Below are positions 33,640-45,830 of a DNA stretch of 64,000 bases, piece by piece. Source of the stretch: Gymnopus androsaceus JB14. Taxonomy: Eukaryota > Basidiomycota > Agaricomycetes > Agaricales > Omphalotaceae. The position numbers and the translations under genes were made by a program. The DNA lies in contig ML769430.1 of NCBI GenBank assembly GCA_009733575.1, positions 1 through 64,000 of the forward strand, in the 5' to 3' direction. The stretch's first letter is position 1. Every line of letters starts with the position of its first letter. The notes under the pieces are model-generated. The model ran no database searches, was not told the DNA's origin, and saw only the letters and a list, made by a program, of their open reading frames with translations.

Positions 33640-35815
33640 TAGCCATCGTCTTCAAGTTTTCAATTATTTCTGCACAGGAGGTCTGAACAGTGCATTCAGC
33701 AATATACTTGGCGTTGTCAGAGTCAACGCTGGCGATGAGAGAGGTGAACAATGGACCGTCGGCACCAGGAGCGGGGTGGATAACATCATCTGCCTACAAG
33801 CAAAGGCAAAGTCAGAGAAAAGAAAGGCCGGGTTGATCAAGATGTAAGAGCGCGTACCCATAACCATCGTTGGGCTGCTGAAATCGGTCATCTTAGGGTC
33901 GAGGATAACATTGATTCCTCCAAGCTTGATGTTAATCTTCAGGCAAACGCTTGCGAAGTACTGAGCCTTCGCATGGAAACACCTCGAAGTCTTGAGGCAC
34001 TAAGTAGCGACGTACATGGTGACGTCGCCGAAGCTGCAATAACATTAACGATTGATTCGAAACGGAAGGAACGAAAGCAAAAGAATAAAAAAGAACGTAC
34101 TGTTTTACAGCCGTAAAAATTTGGTTACCTCCCTCGGGCAACACAACAACGATGAGGTTAGGTCCGAGCCCTCCATCATACTTGTCGACAACGGCTTTCC
34201 CCGCAGCATGGAGTTGAGCTTGGATGTCACCTTGACCGTTTTGCCAAAGGATAACGCTCGTGGGTTCCATGTTGATGCCTAGGAATGGGTCAGAGAACCT
34301 CCAACAACACGACGTATAGGTTACTTACCAACTTCACGAGCACTCTCACAAAGACCTTTGATCATATCAACAGCGTCTTGTTATTGAACCGTTGTTGACG
34401 TTCCTATAGAAAGAAAAAAGCACATTAGACATAAACAAAGCGACAGACGCAAAAACACGTACGCAGATAACGATAGTCCAACGGGGGATTTTCCACAGGC
34501 TTGAAGAGCCGTTTTGCGCACCTGTGGAAAGAAGAAGAATGATGAGTAGCGGTTATGAAGTGTAGAGGCTGGTACGAAAGACTTACATGTTCCATGCACC
34601 GGTCGCATGGGTCTAAAATGAACAAATGAAAAGCAACATCAGCTGCTCCATATTGGAAAGGATCTAAGAAGACGTACAATAGTGGGTTGACCAGGACCGT
34701 ATTTGAGTGCTGGAGGGGCCAATATTCTAGCAGAGATGGAGATGCGCGCGTCGTTGACCACAATACCGAACTGCTAACGTATTCGATTGGCCGTAGGCAA
34801 GAACCTGCGATGAAGGAGAAAGTAAATTCAATGAACAAAGTAGGAAACAACGAGAAACATACCCAGAGTCCAGCCTTGATCGAGTCCAAACGGGCTTGAG
34901 GACAAAATCAAGGATAGATTTAGTCTTCTCCGGAGGCACTTGCGTCCTCATTATTTGACTTGAAGGGACTTCGCAAAGCTCGAGAGGAATAAGTGCTCCT
35001 GTACCAATGTTGAAGAATTGCATGATCAGCCTACGCAACAATGGAAATGAAGCGACAGAGACATACCTCAACACAAATAAGATCAGGATAGTCCAAAGCC
35101 TTACTGAGGACAGTCTTGAAGTACTCAGCGATGGTTATTGTTCCTCCCTCCTTCATTTAGAACGACGACTCGCTTTCACCGGCTTCGCTCAGTTTCTTGA
35201 TAACGTGAGCAATCTTCCGGCCTCCGGCTGCAAGAGTCAAAACACGAATGTCCGACAGGAATCGTTGAAGACGCAGGCGCTCGCACGGTTGTAGTCCACG
35301 CCTGGGAGCGATGCAGTTAGGTGATGATCCATCTCTATTCTTGAAGAATTCGAGGCAGATACTATCGAGCAGATACTATCAGGTTCCCGGCTCTGTAGAA
35401 CGTTCCTGACGGTGTTGATGACCACCTGGTTGATACCGGGGCGGACACTTTGAAAGTAACCACGTCTGAGTTCCATACCTACGGATGGAGAGGGTTAAAC
35501 GTCGTGCTTCGGTACTAGTAAGACTAGGAGAGATAATCTTGGTTTCCTGGTCAGTCAAGAAAGAGCGGACGTTAAAGAGATACTTCATTGAAGGCTCCAA
35601 ACCACATTGAGGGCCTTTGGAGAAGAAAAAGCATAAATATGGTTACAAGGTAAATAGAGCTACACTGACTGTAATCGCGGTAGAACTGAGTTGTCGTGAG
35701 ACTGTTTTCCTCCAATGACTCGGAAGCGTTGTAACACCCTGAGTCGCGTCAAGACGTTGAGAACATGTGTTGGACTGAAAGAGAAACGCACTCACTCGGA
35801 TGCTTGTTGCGACTC
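33640..35815 (-). pseudogene. Argonaute copy D, truncated at both ends, most diverged copy
   Basis: Minus-strand exons give parts of PAZ-side sequence (GYFQSVRPGINQVVIN), MID (TSVILWQNGQGDIQ, NLIVVVLPEGG) and early PIWI (DVIHPAPGADG, IASVDSDNAKYIAE), with the first catalytic D kept. It stops at IIENLKTMA (33645), where the sequence switches to that found downstream of the F-box; the rest of PIWI, including DGVSEGQ and YYADIVC, is absent. At the 5' side the N-domain exons are missing and the sequence passes at about 35815 into promoter-like DNA related to that of copy C. It is less similar to A and C than they are to each other, so it represents an older duplicate. Confidence 0.82.
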
Positions 35816-36247
35816 TACCATAGGAGTCATGCAGCTATTCTTACGCGAGAGTCTTCGCGTCCAATCTCGTTTCTCGTCTCGTATTCTCCCTTTTATCACG
35901 TCGTAAGTGATGTCCATACTCCAAGAGCATCAGCAAATGAGTTAGTTACTTTGATATATCATGAGCGCCTCTTTTGATTATATGGGAATCGACGCTTGAT
36001 ACTTTCGTCAACGCCAAGGACATTCAAAGTACACTTCACAGATTTCAGACAATTTCACAGTTTGAGACATCGACGATCTGACTCCCAAGGATATCGCTCA
36101 GCTGACAAAGGTAGCTCGGAACATAAGGGGCAAAGTGGAGATTGGTAGAATGCAGCTGATAGTTCGCATAAAACGAGGCCGACGCCGGGGACTCGACGAC
36201 GAAGAGTACCGGAAACTTTCCCATGGTCGCACCTCCTCACATCCACG
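35816..36247. other. Intergenic with promoter-like remnant
   Basis: About 35840-35910 resembles 24945-25035 upstream of copy C (cgcgtccaatct, ctcgtattctc, ttttatcacgtcgtaa). No gene seen in the remainder. Confidence 0.45.
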
Positions 36248-38911
36248 ATGCCTCTTTTCTACAATCCCAATTCCTGGCGTTATATCTCGGAGCTTTCTAA
36301 AGTCGGAACTCGGATATCATCGTCTGAATCTGACATTGGTACTACCGGTTCGAACTCTACTTGGGACGTGATCATAGTGGGAGGAGGTGAGCTCAGCCTT
36401 TCCAGAAGTTGCTCGCGTTAAATGTGAACCACAGGAACGTCGGGATGCGTGCTGGCCGCTCGCTTGAGTGAAGACCCTTCAATACGTGTTCTGTTGCTGG
36501 AAGCTGGTGGAAGGTACTTGTAATCCCGGTTGGGGTATTCGTGTCGAAACTAACAACTATGCAGTGGTTATAACCTATTCACGCGCGTCCCAGGAGCATA
36601 CTCCAAACTCTTTTACGATCCCAAGCAAGTGTTCCAATTGTACACAGAGCCGGATGAAAATACGAAAGGAAGAAAGTTATTCTGGCCTAGAGGTGCATCT
36701 CCTTATGCTGCTTCATGCGCGACCCACTGAACATATCATTCAAGCCAAAATGCTCGGAGGATGTAAGTAGTTATTGGATCTATGTGCGTTCAGCGGTGAT
36801 CAATATCTGCTTCTAGGCTCTTCTATTAATGCAGAAATGTCAGTACATTCTGCTTCCTAAATCCATCTCATCTCACTTCTGCCTATTTCTAGGGCACAAT
36901 ATGGCGCACCAGGTGATTTTGATGAATGGGCCAGGATAACTGGGGATGAAAGCTGGTCTTGGAAGAATTTCAGCCCGTTTGTACACTATCCTCTTCATCT
37001 GTATTCTCTATTCTAAACCGACATTCCTTACAGTGGAATTCCGAAAGTTTGAATGCTACATGCCACATCCAACCCAGTCCAGCGTTGACATATCTGGTAA
37101 AGGAAGTCCAGGGACCCGTGAAAGTTGGTTATTCATAGCTATCTTTCTCCGTCTACGACTGCTTTTGTGGAGGCCTGTGAAAATTTGAAAATTCCGTTCA
37201 GTCCCGATTTCAACCAGGTTATAGGTACGAAAGGCGTAAACAGAGTACGTGAAGATGTTTATAATGTTTCCACCAGCTAACAATATTATCTCTCTCTCCT
37301 AGATCAGTAAGTTTTCGATTAGAATCGAAATGTACCTACATCTTTGCTCAGACTGAAGCTAGTGACTTATATCGACGAAAAGCTCGAACGGGTGTCCAGT
37401 GAAAGCGCCTACCTAACGAAAGAAGTTTTGAACCGTCCGAACCTGAAAGTTGCAGTCCGTGCCCGAGTGACCAAGATCTTGTTCGAGAAGCGAGATGGAG
37501 AGATTCTGGCTGTTGGAGTTGAGTTCGCGAATAGTCGAAAAGGACCTCGCTTCCGTGCTCGTTCTCTAAAAGAGGTTGTCCTTTCGTACGCCAAATTTCT
37601 TTTCTGGAAAGCTATGGCTGATCTACTCTCTTAGTGCCGGTGCGATCCACTCTCCTCAAGTATAAAATTTTTTTTTAATAGCGTAAACAACTTCACTAAA
37701 ATTGCTCTAGCTTCTATTACTTTCTGGCGTTGGTCCGAGTAAACACCTCCAAGAGCAAAATATATCTGTAGTACATGACCTTCCCGGTGTTGGGTCACAG
37801 CTTATAGATCATCCTGTTGTCGACTTTTACTTCAAAGATAAGACAGACACAGCTCCAGCACACATGATACCACACACTCTAGGTGACCATGTTCGCTATG
37901 CTGCTACAGCACTTCGATACTTTCTGCAAAGATGGGGTCATCTGGCTAGTAATGTCAGTGGTTTTAGATCTTAAATCTACTGGTGTACTGGCTATTAACA
38001 TTAGCTTTCTTCAGTGGGGAGAAGGCGCAGCTTTTTGCAGATCAGACGACCTGACATTGTTTCCTCCTGAAGAGTTCCGAGAGTTGAAAGTCCAGGACAG
38101 TGCTTCCAGCTTCGGACAGTCCAGACCTAGAAATTTTCACTACCGCCTTGGCGTACAAGGAACACGGACGAGTTGGGTGGAAACCGTCTACTTTTGCAAT
38201 CCACGTCGTTCTTTTACGGTTCGTCTTCCATATCAAAAAGTAATGCACGTTCGCTGTTGTTTAAATTCCGCCATAGTCCATTAAGCAAAGGAAGCATCAC
38301 GTTGAAGTCCGATAGCCCCTGGGATCATCCAATTATCACCCCAAAGTTTGTCTTTTGTCTATTTGGCCATGCTACCTTCCTGACTCAAGATGTAGCTACC
38401 TTCAAGATGACTCGGATATCTCCAAACTGGTGCGCGGGGGCCGCCTTTGCCTCAAAGTTGCGCGGACAGAACCATTAGCTTCTCGAGTTGATTGGGACTA
38501 TGAAAGGCGAAGGCGCAGAGACGCTTGATACATATACAGATCAAAAGACTGATGAGGAATTGGAAGAGATCGTTCGCGAACGGTTAGAAACACTGTGAGC
38601 TTTCAGTGGTGATTCGTCGCTTTTTACTCAGCCGCGCGAGCTTTCAGATATCATCCGACGTCTTCATGCCGCATGGCTCCACTTGAGCAAGGAGGGTATC
38701 CTTGACTCTCAACTTCGAGTGTACGGAATCAAAGGGCTAAGAGTATGCGATGCATCGGTGTTTCCTAATATCGTATCCGGGCACACAGTACGTCTTCTCT
38801 TGCGCCGGTATGAGCTCTTCTATAGTTTACGCTATTTTTCCATAGGCAGGTGCTTGTTTCGCCAGTAGGCGAAAGATTATCGAGGATTTTAAAGAGAGAG
38901 TATCGGACTAG
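36248..38911 (+). pseudogene. GMC oxidoreductase, copy 1 (decayed)
   Basis: ATG at 36248 (MPLFYNPNSWRYISELSKVG). The FAD-binding motif DVIIVGGGTSGC is split by an intron, followed by [18 protein letters not shown]. Later exons give [21 protein letters not shown], the second GMC signature region ([25 protein letters not shown]), FGEGAAFCRSDDL, the catalytic-His segment YHPTSSCRM and SIFPxIVSGH-like VFPNIVSGHT, with the stop at 38911. Splice sites match the second copy at 48338-50955, including a 4-nt exon (37303-37306). Frame breaks near 37080-37200, 38150 and 38690 show it is not functional as read. The family oxidises alcohols or sugars with FAD, usually feeding H2O2 production. Confidence 0.85.
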
Positions 38912-39339
38912 ACTCTGTATCAGAATTTAAGGCGAAAATGTAACTATCCTAAGTAATGTATACTGTATGTTCGTAAGTAAATGCAACATGCTCTTTTCGT
39001 ATCCTCCAAGGCGGCTAAGGAACAGCAGCTCTTCCTTTTGTAGCCATCAAGTTCTAGATCCCAAGACTCCGGCAATAACCAACGAGCAGCAGCGTACTTA
39101 CTCGTCCGGCTGAGCCTTTCCTTTAGTAGATTGATACATGTTAGAGTTGCTGATGCGGCGCCAGTTTTTAAGAGACACTCATCATCTAGACGCGAATTCA
39201 ATACTCTGCGGTTTGCTCTTGCCTTTATTCTTGCTTCATTCTGTGAATCTCTCGAGTCTCTGATACGTGTGCTTTTTCCTTGATACAAATCCTGACTACG
39301 GAGCAGTGAAGTGTGAAATTTTGAGGTGTGTGTATCCTT
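38912..39339. other. Intergenic
   Basis: No gene recognised; weakly similar words recur near 43190-43450. Confidence 0.35.
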
Positions 39340-39725
39340 GCTCACTCACAAATGTTTTATCAGATGAAGAATATCAACAGTCAGACGAAGATCCCGCTCA
39401 TGGCCAAATTTACGCCGACTATGACCGGGGTTGAGACTGGTTGGAAGAAACCAAGATGACTTGCCCGATAGGAGGTTCATAAAGGTCTCGGACATCGTAT
39501 TATTCGTTGATTTCCGAGAGAGCCAAGTACACTCGAGAGTCAATTCAACTTTTACGAGGTCCAGAGGGTTCTTCATGTCGAGATGACCGACGGCAAGAAT
39601 GGGATCAGCGCCTCGAATATCAGGAAGTTTCCAGACTTGATGTTGGTCGACTAGATGGCCGTGTCCTGCTTGTCGGCAGAGGAGGAGAGGTTGAATATGG
39701 TCTTGAAGAACAATCTGTAATATAA
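39340..39725 (+). pseudogene. Degraded fragment of an unknown gene, copy 1
   Basis: Aligns with 42240-42640 along its length (atgaagaa(c/t)atcaa..., ccaagatcccg, ttcacgccgactatg, aggttcat(a/g)aa, gtctcggacat, tcaacttttacgaggtcc). In copy 2 the frame reads LHNRKFMKVSDILWLVEFGR. The protein family is not known to me. Both copies carry stops and indels. Confidence 0.4.
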
Positions 39726-39821
39726 ATCGTATGATCAGATTCCATGCACGTGATCGATCCTACTTCGCAATTTCTTTCTTGTCTTTGGACCACGACCTTT
39801 GCCACGACCTCTGCCCTCAAC

Positions 39822-41946
39822 ATGGACCAGCCTCCCGCCCAGATTTATATCACCGCCGTTGCTTACCATGGTGAAAGAGATATAGCTCCAGTCGCCATGC
39901 AGAGACACGATACCGTGGGTTCGCTATGCGAATCAGCTGCGATCGCAATTTCCAAATTCGTCCTGGAGTGATGCATGGCTTCCTAAGCGAGCCTGTAAAA
40001 TACTCCGAGGTGTGGCAAAAATCTATAGAGCACGGAGGACTCAACAAATGGTGTACAAGATCGTATTTTCCGAAACCCCTCAGCGAACTAGAGCTTCATA
40101 GTTCGACAAACCCCGACTATGTAGACATACTGTTTACACTTCCTCGTAAGCAGAAACACTTTTCATTGTAAATCATTAACTGAGAAACTCATCTAGATGT
40201 TCAGTCTTTCCCTGCGTCAGTTATTCTAGAAAGTCATCCGGATGGACCACACGAACTCTCGGTAAACTTAGGACCTCAATTCTTGCTTGAAGACTTCCTA
40301 CATGCAGCCGTAATCGTGAATCCCTCTGTTGACTTGAATGCCGAAGTTTACTTTGTCCGTGGTCATGCCGGTAACCGTGCGAGGTGGAAGGAAGATAATA
40401 TTACTATTAGACATTTGTATGGAAGAATCACCCCAAATGATAAGTTTATCATCGGTGAGTTTTGGTAGCTTTCATCGAGCTCAGAACTAATGACCATCTA
40501 GTCGCCCCTAAACCCATCCCGACCATCACTGAAGAACAACGTGCATACTTGCAGATCCCATCCACCTCCGATACGCCGTCCACTGCTGGGAAAGCAGAGA
40601 TCTTTCGATCTTCGACAGGAAACTGACAAGTACATGGATTGTGGACGTCCAGCCGAACGAGCTCCTCAAATTCCCCCGTCTCTCTACTCGTCAATTCTCG
40701 CTGAGGCAATTGATGCAATGGACCAGGGCCCAAGCGAAGATGCTGTGAAGCTCTTCACCGAACTCGATTCTGCTATGCGCTGAGATTTACAATGGTGAGG
40801 GAACGCGCAACGAGAAGTTCCGTAGTATTCTGAACAAATTCCTTGCGAAGTACGGCATGCACTTCGATACAGGGTTCAATAAGAATCATCCAACGGAGGA
40901 GCATGTAAAGAGTCTTCTCACAGATCTTGTCGCCACTGGCATCTACTTCCATGGCATGTGTATGCTTGGAAGGCAAGAATGAGGTGGGCCAGAGTGGTGC
41001 TGAACCATTTTTTCAAGGTCTTTTGTATTACCAGGCCGCTGTCGATGCGGCCAGCAGCTATGAACTGAAACACAAATTTTCCTGCGCTACTTCTCGTCCT
41101 TGTTGGTCTGTTATGCCCACTTCCTGTGTTACTTTTTCTGATACATATGCTGCAGGCAATTCACTGAAACTCTTTACCTGTAGTATTCACTAAGCGCCCC
41201 ACTTCGGAGCTCATTGGCGAGTACACATTCTGCTACGACCAGTCGAATGAGAAACAGCAGGAGCGTGGTCTACGTGTTTGTGCATGGGATGCTGTCCACG
41301 ATCCAGAAACTCAAGGCGTACTACTCCTCCTTTCAGACATCTGCTATAACTCAACCCTCTTTTCCATACCCTCGAGAATGCTCTGAGGTTGATACGAGTA
41401 AATCCCCGCTATCCTTCACCTACATTCAACAGCTTTTTCGTGGCATATCGTATCGCTTGTTCAGGGTCAGGGTTAATTCAACGGGTCGCACTGGCATTCT
41501 CAAATTCACTAGGAGATATGGTAAAGATGCCCATGTTTTCGCGGCAAAGGAAGGGCTCGCGCCGGAGATTTGGGGGTATCAGGAGTTAAGTGCAGGGTGG
41601 AAGATGGTGCTAATGGAGGATTTGACTGACACTCATAGACGCTTTTAAGCCTGGTGAAGATAACGACGATGCACTAAAGAAATCCATGACGGCCTTTTTG
41701 TGTCGTCTCCATGCGAATGGCTTTGTCCATGGCGACGTACGGGATGTGAATATTCTCGTCGAGAATGGCATTGGAATTGGATGGAAGATGATTGATTGGG
41801 ATTGGGCTGGTGTCCCCGGGATTGTGCAATACCCCCGACATCTCACTCGGCGCGGGCCTAATCTGCGACGACCGGACTCCGTTCAAGATTTGGGACTCGT
41901 TCAGCCAGCTCATGACACTGAGATGCTTGAACAGTTGTGGGTCTGA
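39822..41946 (+). pseudogene. Agaricomycete kinase-like protein, frameshifted
   Basis: ATG at 39822 (MDQPPAQIYITAVAYHG). The N-terminal part contains GVMHGFLSEP and LNKWCTRSYFPKPLSELEL; the middle has KYMDCGRPAERAPQIP and KNEVGQSGAEPFFQGL; the C-terminal kinase-like lobes have LAPEIWGYQELSAGWKMVLME, then FVHGDVRDVNIL (catalytic-loop-like HGD...N) and KMIDWDWAGVPG (DFD/DWD metal-binding segment). This order is characteristic of a large family in mushroom genomes. Frame breaks are visible at about 40610, 41080 and 41640 (one extra base before DAFKPGED). Its substrate and role are unknown. Confidence 0.65.
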
Positions 41947-42074
41947 TACGGACATCGTCCTTTGTTTCGTAAGTCACTCATGTTATGCCCCTCTTGTCAC
42001 TTGCTAATCTTGTCTGCACTAGCCCCAAGGCTATTAGTCTTCAAACCCGCAGCGTATAACGGACATATTATACG

Positions 42075-42200
42075 GGTCTTGCAACTCGAGTCTCCGACGA
42101 TGGTTGTTAAATGGGAAATTAGCGCGGATCCTAGCGCCCACTAAGCGCTGTGCGTGGCGGAAAATCACTCTTGTCTTGCCTCATTTTGCTCTGCTACAGT
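42075..42200. repeat. Third copy of the HNH-like/F-box intergenic module
   Basis: ccgacgatggttgttaaatg, then tagcgcccactaagcgctg and ggcggaaaatcactcttgtc, match 18395-18510 and 31990-32080. Here the module is not next to an F-box or HNH-like gene. Confidence 0.75.
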
Positions 42201-42239
42201 GCTACTTAGCTTGCCCTCCCTTCCTCACAAAATTTTTTT

Positions 42240-42780
42240 CGTACATATCCAGATGAAGAACATCAATAGGAGAACCAAGATCCCGTCCTTGGCCAAGTTC
42301 ACGCCGACTATGGCTGGGGTGGAGACCGTTATGTTCCAACGCATGGCCCGCCCACTTCAAGGGTTTGTGCTGGCAGGAATTTTTGGATGAAGCCAAGATC
42401 AAGTTGCACAATAGGAAGTTCATGAAAGTCTCGGACATTTTGTGGTTGGTTGAATTCGGGAGAGCCAAGTTCACTCGGGATACCAAGTTCAACCTTTACG
42501 AGGTCCGGAGGGGCGTTCTCCTGTCGGGATAAAAACGCGATCAGCGCCTCGAATATCAGGAAGTTCCCATGCTTGATGTTGGTCGGCTGAGATGGTCATG
42601 TCCTGGCCGTCAGCGGGGGAAGAGAGGTTGGGTATGGATATCAGCGAGGAAAACCGAAGGATGGAAAAGGACGGGTTCGTGGACCGTCAGATAGATGAGG
42701 GAGTCGATAAACACCGTCAGTCGGTAGGATGCTGGAGCTCTTGAAGAACAATCCAATGGTCAAGTTCAAGGATTACGGGA
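42240..42780 (+). pseudogene. Degraded fragment of an unknown gene, copy 2
   Basis: Counterpart of 39340-39725, with segments AKFTPTMAGVETV and KLHNRKFMKVSDILWLVEF and later stops. Further downstream (42780-43080) are pieces such as DVMTRFANRYDRDI that may belong to the same original gene. Function unknown. Confidence 0.4.
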
Positions 42781-43748
42781 TACTTCTGTTTCTCCGCAGC
42801 GGTGGAAGACTTCGTGAGGGATCTCGAGGCGGGGTCCGGGCTCGGGACCATGATTGATGTCATGACTAGGTTCGCCAACCGATACGACAGGGACATCCTC
42901 TTTGTCCAAGGATGACCTTCAAGGAGACGATCTGTGTCAGACAGAACCACACGTTCCAATATCCATTTCCAAATGCCAGAAAGTCTAACTTCTGCAGCGC
43001 TACATCGCGATCAGGAAGGATAACCGAGACCAGTTCGCGGAGGCGCTTCAGTTCGCTGGGCAAGTTGTAGGGGGAGGACCTGTTTCTCTATGACACGATC
43101 TGCGACGAAGTTTGTGTGTGTATTTTTAAATATCTCTATGCGAGTTGTTCCAGCTCTACGTACAGATGGATATAAATGTGCATATTGAGCTCGAGATTGT
43201 TCGAGTCTTCGAAGGTTTAAGGAGGGTATCCGCGCCTTACTTACTCTATTCGATCCAAGGGTACAGTCTTCTTTTGCAGCCGTCTCTCAAGTTCTAGAGC
43301 TCAGGACTCACTTAATCGACTAGAATTTTGGGACGAGAATCTTCAGTCCGGTGAGCCTTATCTATTCAAGATCGGCATGGATGCCAGGGTTGCTGATAGT
43401 TTCTCTGGAGCGGTTCCTTTGTCATCCTTTACTCGATTGTTTTATTGAGTTAGGTTGCTGATGGACGCTCCTCAGAGTTGCTCGTTGTTACATCCACAAA
43501 TCCGGATGTTCTCACCTTGTGGCTGCTAGAGGGAAAGCGAACCCGAAGCGGAACACCTTTGGCTATCTTGAATATAAATTTGGGTCGGGTGATTTCTTAC
43601 GAGGATGGAAGTAATGATGAATGGTCGGTCAATTCCAACTGCCTTTTCATACACGGTCTTCTTTTCTCATGCGTACAGAACAAGTCTAGTTCCTATTAAA
43701 AGGTGAACACTTGAGTTAATTCTAAAGCCTTTTCTCCCATATTCAGTC
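42781..43748. other. Intergenic / relic sequence
   Basis: No intact gene; scattered coding-like pieces to about 43080, then nothing recognised. Confidence 0.4.
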
Positions 43749-45495
43749 ATGTCCGAGACCCAGGAATACGATGTGATCGTAGTTGGTGGTGGCTTTGCAG
43801 GAGTGCACCAGCTTATCAACCTCCGCAAGCTAGGCTTTACTGTGAAAGTCCTTGAGGCAGGGGGAGATCTAGGGAGGGACGTGGTACTGGAACAGGTACA
43901 TTTCTTCTCCTCCTACACTCTAACCAATCGCTCTATTAAACGCTGGAACAGATATCCCGGTGCTCGTGTCGACTCAGAGCTTCCTATCTATCAATTCTCT
44001 GACCCAGAGCTATGGAGGGACTGGAAATGGTCGGAAAAGTATCCTGGATGGAAAGAGCTTCAGGCGTACTTTGAGTACGTGGACAAGAAGCTTGAGGTTA
44101 AACGGGACGTCCTGTTCAACTCCCGGGTTGCTTCAGCAGTCTGGGATGACTCCATTGATCGATGGATTGTTACGACAGAAGATCGTCGAACCTTGAGAGG
44201 GCAATTCTTGAGCTTGTGCACGGGTATAGGGTCCAAGTACTACATCCCCGAGTACAAAGGTAGGGAAACCTTCAAAGGCGAGGTTCATCACACATCGAGG
44301 TGGCCGGAGGGGTATGATTTGAAGGGAAAGAGAGTTGGAATCATTGGGACGGGAGCAACAGGAGTACAGTTTATCCAGGAGATTGCTCCGATCGTGGACC
44401 ATCTTACTGTATTCCAGCGTACGCCGAATTTCTGCCTTCCCATGAGACAGCAAAAGGTCAATCCGGAGGAGGACGAGAAGCTGAAGAACAGCCTCTACCC
44501 CATCTTTTTTGGTCGACGAAACCAGACCTTCTCCGGATTTACTTACGACCTCGATCCCAAGCCGGCTCAAGATGTAACGCCAGAAGAGCGCATTATTTTC
44601 TTCGAGGACAAATGGGCGAAGGGAGGATTTCACTTCTGGTTGGGATCTTATGTGGACATCCTCACCAATCAGCAGGTCAACGATGAAGCATACTCATTTT
44701 GGAGAGAGAAAGTGAGAGAGAGGATTACCGATCCTGAACTACAGGAAAAGCTTGCACCTATGAAGGCTCCCCATCCTTTTGGCGTTAAACGACCAAGCCT
44801 CGAGCAGAGATACTTCGAGACCTACGCCCAGCCCAATATCACGCTTGGTGGACATTAACAAGGATACAATAGAGGAGATTACTCCCAACGGCTTGAAGAC
44901 TAGCGATGGCACCGAGCATCAGTTCGATGTTCTAGTCTTTGCTACCGGCTTCGACATGGCCACCGGTGGGATTACCTCTATCGATATCCGTGGCCAGGAT
45001 GGTATTCCTATCAAAGAGAAATGGGCCGCCAACGGGGTTGAGAGCTATCTGGGATTAGCCGGAGCCACTTACCCGAACATGTTCTGGATATACGGCCCAC
45101 AATCTCCATCTGCTTTCAGCAATGGTCCAAGTTCCATCGTAAGCTTTCGGGTTTTCTCATGGGTCGAACAGAACATACATCTGATAGATGAATATAGGAA
45201 CTGACGAGCGATTGGATAATCGACTGCATTCGATACATGAAGGACAATCAGATATCGAGCATAGTTCCTACGAAGGAAGCCCAGGATGCATACAGTAACA
45301 TGGTTAACGAGTTGGCTGCGATTGGCCTCTGGTTCGGAGCAAAGCATTCGTGGTACCTGGGAAGCAACATACCAGGAAAGAAAATACAGATGCTAGCAAT
45401 TCTCGGGTGGAGTACCTGCTTATGCTAAGCTATGCAACGATGCGGCGGCGAAAGGTTATGAAGGTTTCCATGTAAAGCGTTTGCCGCCTACTTGA
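43749..45495 (+). pseudogene. Baeyer-Villiger / flavin-containing monooxygenase with frame breaks
   Basis: FAD- and NADPH-dependent enzyme inserting oxygen into ketones. MSETQEYDVIVVGGGFAGVH holds the FAD GxGxxG-type site. The Baeyer-Villiger fingerprint is clear in FKGEVHHTSRWPE (FxGxxxHxxxW), followed by the NADP site VGIIGTGATGVQ. Later segments are VFATGFDMATGG, YPNMFWIYGPQSPSAF and, after an intron starting gtaagc near 45139, WYLGSNIPGKK and AAAKGYEGF with the stop at 45495. As read there is one extra G near 43873, one extra G near 44852 and one base off near 45405. A 56-nt intron (about 43896-43951, CTAAC branch) is expected inside the first reading frame. A related last-exon fragment lies at 30051. 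Confidence 0.85.
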
Positions 45496-45830
45496 TGGAA
45501 GGAAGGGGAAGGCACTCTGTAGTCGAACTTGTAATATCAGATCATGCACGGCATTGTACAAGTAAATATGTACTTAGAGATCGTTTAAATACATGCGCCA
45601 GCACTTATTTCTACGTGGAACGAACATGGTACACTTCCTGGGAGTGGATAGGAACATGGTAAGATGAGATAGAAAGCTTAGAGACGAGGAAAAAAAAACA
45701 ACAGCATAGCAATTGACAGCCTACATAAAATGAGAATGAGGAAGGAAAGATGTCGGTAATGTTACAGTATGAAAAGGAGACATAAATGGTCCTCGACGTT
45801 AGGCTATTGAGTATATATGATAGACACAAC
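45496..45830. other. Convergent intergenic region
   Basis: Separates the 3' ends of the monooxygenase and the GBD/FH3 gene. No gene or repeat seen. Confidence 0.5.

Noticed and set aside
36324..36370. T-loop-like ggttcgaactc word suggesting a tRNA
   Set aside because: No acceptor or anticodon stems around it; it is coding sequence of the GMC gene. No convincing tRNA or rRNA was found in the window.
43749..44858. Clean 369-residue monooxygenase coding sequence
   Set aside because: Continuity depends on an extra G plus an unspliced intron; the conserved YWNRYPG segment shows the real frame and intron.
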